DNA of 64,000 nucleotides, taken from JAFDWI01 sp964449375 (GTDB lineage Bacteria; Actinomycetota; Acidimicrobiia; Acidimicrobiales; Iamiaceae). Location of the stretch: positions 16,893 through 80,892 of the forward strand of contig CAYVAS010000003.1 in NCBI GenBank assembly GCA_964449375.1, written 5' to 3'. A model generated the notes under the pieces. It was not told the origin of the DNA. It searched no databases and worked only from the letters and a program-made list of their open reading frames with translations. Each line of letters opens with the position of its first letter. The first letter of the stretch is position 1. Shown one piece after another: positions 58,659-64,000 of this stretch. The position numbers were made by a program, and so were the translations under genes.

Positions 58659-60562
58659 GCGGACAGCTCCCTGGGGCCTTCCTCGGGGGTCGGGTCGTGC
58701 AGTCGGGCGTACAGGGCCTCGGCCACCCGGTCCGGCAACCAGCTCAAGGCCTTGAGCTCGGACAGGTCCGCGGCGCGGATCGCGGTGAGGTTGCCGACCT
58801 CTCGGAGCAGCCGTTTGCGCCGGGTCGGCCCGAGTCCGGGCACGTCGTCGAGCACCGAGGCGGTCATGCGCCGGCTGCGGCGCTTGCGGTGGTAGGACAC
58901 GGCGAAGCGGTGGGACTCGTCGCGGATGCGTTGCAGCAGGTACAGCGCCTCGGAGGTGCGCTCGAGCACCACCGGTTCCGAGCGTCCGGGCACATGGACC
59001 TCCTCGAGGCGCTTGGCCAGCGCGACCACCGGGATCTCGTCGGCGAGTCCCAGCTCCTCGAGCACGCCGACCACCGTCGAGAGCTGGCCCTTGCCACCGT
59101 CGATCACCAGCAGGTTCGGCTCGTAGGCGAACCGTCCCCGTTCGGCCACCGGCCGCTCCCGATCCTCCAGGAGCCGCCGCAGTCGACGGGTCAGCACCTC
59201 GGCCATCGCCGCGAAGTCGTCGTTGCCCGGCACATGCACCTTGAAGTGCCGATAGGCCTGCTTGGCGGGCAGGCCGTCCTCCATCACCACCATCGAACCC
59301 ACGTAATCGGTCCCCTGCAGGTGGCTCATGTCGTAGCACTCGATCCGCAGTGGTGCGGCGGGCAGGTCCAGCGCCTCCTGGAGTTCGTTGAGCGCCCGGG
59401 CCCGGGCGTTGTGGTCGCTGGCCCGCCGCAATCGGTGGCGGACGAACTCCTCGGAGGCGTTGTGGGTGACGGTCTCGGCCAGGCGGCGCTTGTCGCCACG
59501 CTGGGCCACCGAGATCTGGACCCGTGACCCGCGGAGACCGCTCAGCCAGGTCTCGTACAACTCCTGATCCTCGGGCAGCTCGGGCACGATCACCCGCTTG
59601 GGCCACCCCAGCACCGGCTCGGTGTCGTAGAGACCCTCCAGGATGCGGGCCACCAGTTGTGCGGGCGTCATGTCCTCGACCTTGTCGAGCACGAACCCGG
59701 CACGGCCCAGCACCCGACCCGAGCGCACGTGGAACACCTGCACCGCGGCTTCCAGGTCGTCGTCCGCGATGCCGACGACGTCGAAGTCCTCGCTGCGTTC
59801 GGCGACCATCTGCTGACGTTCGATGACCTTGCGGATGTTCTCGAGCCGGTCCCGTGCACGTGCGGCCCGTTCGAACTCGAGCGCATCGGCGGCTTCGGCC
59901 ATCTCGGCCTCGAGCCGCGCGACGATCTCGGTGTCGTGCCCCTCGAGAAATCGGATGAGCTGCCGGGTCAGGGCCTGGTACTCCTCGGGGTCGATCGCGC
60001 CCACACAGGGACCCGAACACCGGGCGATGTCGTAGAGCAGGCAGGGCCGCCCCAACCGTTGGTGGCGACGGAACTTCGCGTCCGAGCAGGTCCGCAGCGG
60101 AAAGGTGGTGATGAGCAGGTCCAGGGTCGCCCGGATCGCCTTGGTGTGGACATACGGCCCGAAATAGCGCACCCCCTTGCGGCGTCTCCCGCGCATCACC
60201 ATGGGCCGGGGCCACTCGTCCGACACGGTGACCGCCAGGTACGGGTACGACTTGTCGTCGACCAACATCACGTTGAAGCGCGGCCGGAACCTCTTGATCA
60301 GGCTGTACTCCAGCACCAACGCCTCGACCTCGTTGCGCACCTCGATCCACTCGACGGTCTCGGCGTGCGCCATCATCTGGGCGGTGCGCGGCGCAAGGGA
60401 ACGGGGATCGGCGAAGTAGTTCGCCAACCGGCTCCGGAGGTTCTTGGCCTTGCCCACGTAGATCACCCGACCCTCGGCGTCCTTGAACTGATAGGAGCCG
60501 GGAGTCGTCGGAATCGTGCCGGTCGGAGGACGTTGCACCACGCTTCCATCGTAGGGAGCCAT
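58655..60562 (-). CDS. uvrC: UvrABC excinuclease subunit C
   Basis: 635 residues with ATG 60562; an earlier in-frame start lies beyond the divergent promoter. The GIY-YIG nuclease domain opens the protein (PGSYQFKDAEGRVIYVGKA), a UVR helix pair lies near residues 210-245, an RNase-H-like second nuclease follows (ECYDMSHLQGTDYVGSMV and LLVIDGGKGQLS), and tandem HhH motifs (LDDVPGLGPTRRKRLLRE) end it. It makes both incisions in nucleotide excision repair. Confidence 0.97.
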   Translation of the reverse strand: MAPYDGSVVQRPPTGTIPTTPGSYQFKDAEGRVIYVGKAKNLRSRLANYFADPRSLAPRTAQMMAHAETVEWIEVRNEVEALVLEYSLIKRFRPRFNVMLVDDKSYPYLAVTVSDEWPRPMVMRGRRRKGVRYFGPYVHTKAIRATLDLLITTFPLRTCSDAKFRRHQRLGRPCLLYDIARCSGPCVGAIDPEEYQALTRQLIRFLEGHDTEIVARLEAEMAEAADALEFERAARARDRLENIRKVIERQQMVAERSEDFDVVGIADDDLEAAVQVFHVRSGRVLGRAGFVLDKVEDMTPAQLVARILEGLYDTEPVLGWPKRVIVPELPEDQELYETWLSGLRGSRVQISVAQRGDKRRLAETVTHNASEEFVRHRLRRASDHNARARALNELQEALDLPAAPLRIECYDMSHLQGTDYVGSMVVMEDGLPAKQAYRHFKVHVPGNDDFAAMAEVLTRRLRRLLEDRERPVAERGRFAYEPNLLVIDGGKGQLSTVVGVLEELGLADEIPVVALAKRLEEVHVPGRSEPVVLERTSEALYLLQRIRDESHRFAVSYHRKRRSRRMTASVLDDVPGLGPTRRKRLLREVGNLTAIRAADLSELKALSWLPDRVAEALYARLHDPTPEEGPRELSA

Positions 60563-60623
60563 CACCGGGAACTTCGCTGGTGCACGACGGGACCCGGGAT
60601 CGAACTGGACTACCCTGCCGGCG

Positions 60624-62177
60624 GTGGACACGGTGGTCGACCAGCCGGCGCGTCCCGCCCTGCTCGGCCCGGAGCGACGTGGCTACGGACGCCTCGAGGG
60701 TGCAGCGCTGGCGCTTTCGATCGTCGTGCTGGCGGTCGTGTCCTCGACGCGGCTCGGTCGGACCGGCCTGTGGATGGACGAGGCGTGGTCGCTCGCCGCC
60801 GTCAACGACCTCGGCTTGAGCCTCCGTACGAGCCACGGGACGATGGCGGCCTACTACACCCTGTTGTGGGTCTGGGGTCGCGTCGACACCTCGGTCGAGT
60901 GGCTCCGACTCCTCTCGACGGTCTTCGGCGCGAGCACCCTGGTCGTCACGCAGCTGATCGCCCGCCGGATCGGCGGACGGGCCCTCGCCGTGGTGGCACC
61001 GTTGTTCCTGGTCGCCAGTCCGATGTTCCTCTGGAAGGCAACCGAGGCCAGGGCCTACGCGCTGGAGACGCTCCTGACCGCGGTCGCGTGGTACGCCGCG
61101 ATCCGCATCGGCGAGAACGCGGCGGAGCAGACCCGTTCGGCACGGTGGTACCTGCTCCTTTTCGCCCTGGTACTCGTCGGCCCCCTCACCCATGGGCTGT
61201 TCTACGCCCAGCTCGTCGCGCTCGGGGTCTACCTGGCGATCCGGTTGGCGGAGACCAGGCGCATCCTGGTCCTCGCCGCCATGTTCGTGATCGGAACGGG
61301 CGTCACGATCGTGCTGTGGGAGCTCGGGCTGAGCAACGCCGGCAGTGTCTACGCGTTCGACTCGATCCGGATCTTCCGGTCGCTCCTCGCGTGGTACCTC
61401 GATCCGAACACCTGGATCGCCCGGCTCCTCGGGGCACTGATCGTCGTCGCCGTCGTCGTGTCGCTGTTCGAGCGTCCGGAGGATCCGGATCGCCCACGGT
61501 TCCCTCCGCGGTTGCCCGAACGCTTCATCGTGCCGATCATCTGGACGTTCGTGCCCCTGGCATCACTCCTGTTCGTTCGTGCGACCCACAGCGTCTGGGC
61601 GCCGTACTACCTCGCCCCGGTCACCCCGGGCGTCGCGCTGCTCCTCGCCGCCTCCGTCACGCGTCTGGTCCGGGCGGTCGCCCCGGCCGAAGGGGCATCG
61701 GGGACACGGGTGGCCGTCGCCTGGGGTGTGGCCGCGGTCCTGATCGTCGTCGTGGGTTGGTCCTCGTTCTCCCATCCCCGTCAGATCACCGAGGACTGGC
61801 GCGGCGCGGCCCACCTGATCGCCGAGCAGGCGAGAGATTCCGACGGTCTGGTCCTGCTGGGATCGCTCCCGGGTACGCCGTACGCGGTGCGCGCTCCGTT
61901 CGAGGCTGCATGGGGCGAACTGGACCCACTGACGACGCCGGCCGAGGTGTCGCCCCGCCGGCCGCTGGGACGCGTCCTGCGCTCGGACCGGTACCTGAAG
62001 CCCGCGGAGATCCGATCGGCGACCCTGCGGTACCCCCGGGTCTGGGTCGTCGACTACCGCGACATGTACCGCGGCGTCGAGGACGACCCGCCCCTCGCGG
62101 AGTCCGCATTCGACCTCGTCCGTCGCTGGGACTTGAAGGGCGACATCACCGTGCGACTCTTCGAACGGGTTCCATGA
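60624..62177 (+). CDS. GT-C (GT39-like) membrane glycosyltransferase
   Basis: 517 residues, GTG 60624. After helix 1 comes GLWMDEAWSLAAVNDLGLSL, the Asp-Glu loop of GT39-type enzymes, and then TEARAYALETLL, typical of the ArnT/PMT-like branch. Eleven or so helices precede a soluble C-terminal domain of about 140 residues (HPRQITEDWRGAAHLIAEQA, DYRDMYRGV). It should transfer a sugar from a polyprenyl phosphate on the outer face. It is divergent from uvrC with 61 bases between starts. Confidence 0.83.
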   Translation: MDTVVDQPARPALLGPERRGYGRLEGAALALSIVVLAVVSSTRLGRTGLWMDEAWSLAAVNDLGLSLRTSHGTMAAYYTLLWVWGRVDTSVEWLRLLSTVFGASTLVVTQLIARRIGGRALAVVAPLFLVASPMFLWKATEARAYALETLLTAVAWYAAIRIGENAAEQTRSARWYLLLFALVLVGPLTHGLFYAQLVALGVYLAIRLAETRRILVLAAMFVIGTGVTIVLWELGLSNAGSVYAFDSIRIFRSLLAWYLDPNTWIARLLGALIVVAVVVSLFERPEDPDRPRFPPRLPERFIVPIIWTFVPLASLLFVRATHSVWAPYYLAPVTPGVALLLAASVTRLVRAVAPAEGASGTRVAVAWGVAAVLIVVVGWSSFSHPRQITEDWRGAAHLIAEQARDSDGLVLLGSLPGTPYAVRAPFEAAWGELDPLTTPAEVSPRRPLGRVLRSDRYLKPAEIRSATLRYPRVWVVDYRDMYRGVEDDPPLAESAFDLVRRWDLKGDITVRLFERVP

Positions 62178-62352
62178 TGCTGAGCCGATACCGGCGATGC
62201 CGGCGGCCAGGCGGTAGGCTCACATCTCACGTCGGCCTGGTATCCGACGTCATATCGGTTCCGAAGCCGACATCCCCGTGGCGTGGCGACCAGGCTGTCC
62301 CCACCGGCACACATCTCGGAGCCTCTTCCACCTCTTCAGGAGGCACTCCACA

Positions 62353-63453
62353 GTGCTGCGACTCCAGACTCCCCTGCCCGACGCCTACCGCGAGGCCACC
62401 GACGACGAACTCGTCGCGGCCATCACCGCGGCCAAGGCGACCCTCGGTGACCGGCTCTTCGTGCTGGGCCACCACTACCAGCGCGACGAGATCATCCGCT
62501 TCGCCGACGCCCGCGGTGACTCCTACCGCCTCAGCGTGCTCGCCCAGCAGCGCCCCGCCGCGTCCTACATCGTGTTCTGCGGCGTGCACTTCATGGCCGA
62601 GTCCGCCGACGTGCTCACCGCCGAGGACCAGACCGTGATCCTGCCGGACCTGAACGCCGGGTGTTCGATGGCCGACATGGCCGACCTCGACGAGGTCACC
62701 GAGGCCTGGGAATCCCTGGCCGAGGTCACCGACATCGAACGGGTCGTGCCCATCACCTACATGAACTCGTCGGCCGCCCTGAAGGCCTTCGTCGGGCGCA
62801 ACGGTGGCGCGGTGTGCACCTCGACCAACGCCCGAGCGATCCTGACCTGGGCGCTGGACAAGGGCGACAAGGTGCTGTTCTTCCCCGACCAGCACCTGGG
62901 CCGCAACACCGGCCACGACCTGGGTTACGCCGAAGCCGACATGCGGGTGTGGAACCCCCGGTTCGACCTGGGCGGGCTGGACGAAGCCGACTGCAAGGAG
63001 GCGACGTTCCTGCTCTGGAAGGGTCACTGCTCGGTCCACACCCGGTTTTCGCCCGCTCAGATCGAGTCGTTCCGGGCCGAACACCCCGACGGCATCGTGA
63101 TCGCGCACCCCGAGTGCCCCCACGAGACATGTCGCCTTGCCGACCAGGTGGGCTCGACCAGCTTCATCATCGATGCCGTGGAGTCGGCCCCGGCGGGCGC
63201 TCACATCGCCATCGGCACCGAGATCCACCTGGTGAACCGGCTGCGCAACGAGCACCCCGACAAGCACGTGCAGTCCCTGGACCCCGACGTGTGTCCGTGC
63301 TCGACCATGTTCCGTATCGACCTGCCCCACCTTTCCTACATTCTCGACGAGCTCGTCGAGGGACGCGTCCACAACGCCATCGTCGTCGACCCCGACGACG
63401 CCGAGTGGAGCCGCGTCGCGCTCCAGCGGATGCTCGACATCACCGCGGCCTGA
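62353..63453 (+). CDS. nadA: Quinolinate synthase
   Basis: 366 residues. GTG 62353 has AGGAGG ten bases upstream, which decides the start over an earlier frame. LGHHYQRDEI, FCGVHFMAES, NAGCSMAD, TYMNSSA, FPDQHLGRNTG and HPEC follow in the expected order. The three 4Fe-4S Cys are in CGVHF, GHCSVHTRF or HPECP, and DPDVCPCS. It condenses iminoaspartate with DHAP to quinolinate for NAD. No nadB or nadC is seen. The 175-base leader shows no recognised element. Confidence 0.96.
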   Translation: MLRLQTPLPDAYREATDDELVAAITAAKATLGDRLFVLGHHYQRDEIIRFADARGDSYRLSVLAQQRPAASYIVFCGVHFMAESADVLTAEDQTVILPDLNAGCSMADMADLDEVTEAWESLAEVTDIERVVPITYMNSSAALKAFVGRNGGAVCTSTNARAILTWALDKGDKVLFFPDQHLGRNTGHDLGYAEADMRVWNPRFDLGGLDEADCKEATFLLWKGHCSVHTRFSPAQIESFRAEHPDGIVIAHPECPHETCRLADQVGSTSFIIDAVESAPAGAHIAIGTEIHLVNRLRNEHPDKHVQSLDPDVCPCSTMFRIDLPHLSYILDELVEGRVHNAIVVDPDDAEWSRVALQRMLDITAA

Positions 63454-63461
63454 CGGGCCGC

Positions 63462-64000
63462 TCAGGCCAGCAGCGGTGCCAGGAACTCGCCGGTGTGGCT
63501 GCCCGGGGTCTTGGCCACGATCTCCGGGGGGCCCTCGGCGACGACCGTACCGCCTCCCCGGCCTCCTTCTGGCCCCAGGTCGATCAGCCAGTCGGCGGTC
63601 TTGATCACGTCCAGGTTGTGTTCGATGACCAGCACCGAGTTGCCCTGGTCGACCAGCCGGGACAGCACCGTGAGCAGCTTGCGGACGTCTTCGAAGTGCA
63701 ACCCGGTCGTGGGCTCGTCGAGGATGTACATCGTGCGACCGGTCGATCGTTTGGACAGCTCGCTGGCCAGCTTGATCCGCTGGGCCTCACCGCCCGAAAG
63801 GGTCGTGGCGGGTTGGCCGAGCCGCACGTAGCCCAACCCGACGTCCACCAGGGTCTGCAGGTGGCGGGCGATCGCCGGCTGGTTCTCGAAGAACTCCAGA
63901 CCTTCGGTGCACGACATCTGCAGCACCTCGGAGATGTTCCTGCCTTTGAACGTCACCTCGAGGGTGTCCCGGTTGTAGCGGGCGCCCTTGCAGACCTCGC
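63462..64000 (-). CDS. uvrA: UvrABC excinuclease subunit A, partial (C-terminal part)
   Basis: About 179 C-terminal residues; the rest is beyond the right edge. VCKGARYNRDTLEVTFKG continues from the last zinc-finger region, TTLSGGEAQRIKLASEL is the ABC signature, and MYILDEPTTGLHFEDV is Walker B. The His switch NLDVIKTADW-type segment and the end (PGSHTGEFLAPLL) are normal. It scans DNA for lesions with UvrB. Convergent with nadA, eight bases apart. Confidence 0.97.
   Translation of the reverse strand, partial: EVCKGARYNRDTLEVTFKGRNISEVLQMSCTEGLEFFENQPAIARHLQTLVDVGLGYVRLGQPATTLSGGEAQRIKLASELSKRSTGRTMYILDEPTTGLHFEDVRKLLTVLSRLVDQGNSVLVIEHNLDVIKTADWLIDLGPEGGRGGGTVVAEGPPEIVAKTPGSHTGEFLAPLLA

Noticed and set aside
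57936..61193. A 1085-codon open frame on the minus strand
   Set aside because: Only its last 240 codons are a gene (methyltransferase); the rest is antisense or out-of-frame over uvrC and the GT-C gene, a usual effect of very high GC.
1..64000. CRISPR array, rRNA genes, insertion sequences or prophage genes
   Set aside because: No regularly spaced repeats, no rRNA and no transposase, integrase or phage structural gene was found by reading.

Overview
The window is about 64 kb of very GC-rich chromosome. Strong third-position GC, frequent GTG/TTG starts, many ATGA stop/start overlaps and the gene content point to Actinomycetota. That content is a uvrC-rapZ-gap-pgk-tpiA-secG block, an AftD-like arabinofuranosyltransferase, an F420-type luciferase-like oxidoreductase, and acyl-CoA, steroid-type and Baeyer-Villiger enzymes. 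I infer an Acidimicrobiia-like organism from gene content and style only; no marker phylogeny was possible.

Layout. (1) 1-5.6 kb: lipid or xenobiotic catabolism (partial amidohydrolase, SDR, esterase plus acyl-CoA ligase) and tRNA-Cys, with a KstR-like operator before the amidohydrolase. (2) 5.7-19.3 kb: a cell-envelope glycan cluster of AftD-like, GT4, GT2 and GT-C transferases, two acyltransferase-3 proteins, DUF2304 and a methyltransferase. (3) 19.4-25.8 kb: a secreted lipase with an LAATG sorting-like tail, a metallo-beta-lactamase-fold hydrolase, a flavin monooxygenase divergent from a sterol-desaturase-like enzyme across a perfect palindrome, and an LLM oxidoreductase. (4) 25.9-34.0 kb: stress and metal functions (spermidine-synthase-like, Usp, SulP, a SufR-like regulator, DoxX, a metal P-type ATPase with a separate HMA protein, a Crp/Fnr regulator, PAP2). 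(5) 34.1-39.5 kb: a disturbed accessory stretch. It begins with a TetR/DUF4260 pair that has lost both 5' ends, continues with tRNA-Leu, and then holds a set of unrecognised, partly duplicated and partly decayed genes that resemble an immunity-gene array, followed by a CAP-domain protein and a strong terminator. (6) 39.6-44.1 kb: D-threonine-aldolase-like enzyme, thiamine-binding-type protein, a large unknown protein, and a small protein followed by a collapsed DUF4132 gene. (7) 44.1-48.0 kb: a PHO box and pstSCAB. (8) 48.0-52.7 kb: membrane protein, acyltransferase and acyl-CoA dehydrogenase. (9) 52.7-64.0 kb: secG, tpiA, pgk, gap, rapZ, uvrC, a GT-C protein, nadA and the uvrA 3' part.

How genes work together. 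The envelope cluster probably builds and decorates an arabinose-containing or similar surface glycan. The pst operon has its own phosphate-starvation promoter. The HMA protein and P-type ATPase form a metal-export module behind two Crp/Fnr-type operators next to a Crp/Fnr gene. The glycolytic block lacks the yvcK and whiA genes usually found between rapZ and gap in Actinobacteria.

The best candidate for something undescribed is the repeat-rich, immunity-like locus at 35.3-38.7 kb downstream of tRNA-Leu. The deletion-scarred gene pairs at 34.1-35.0 kb and 43.3-44.1 kb are the next most informative.
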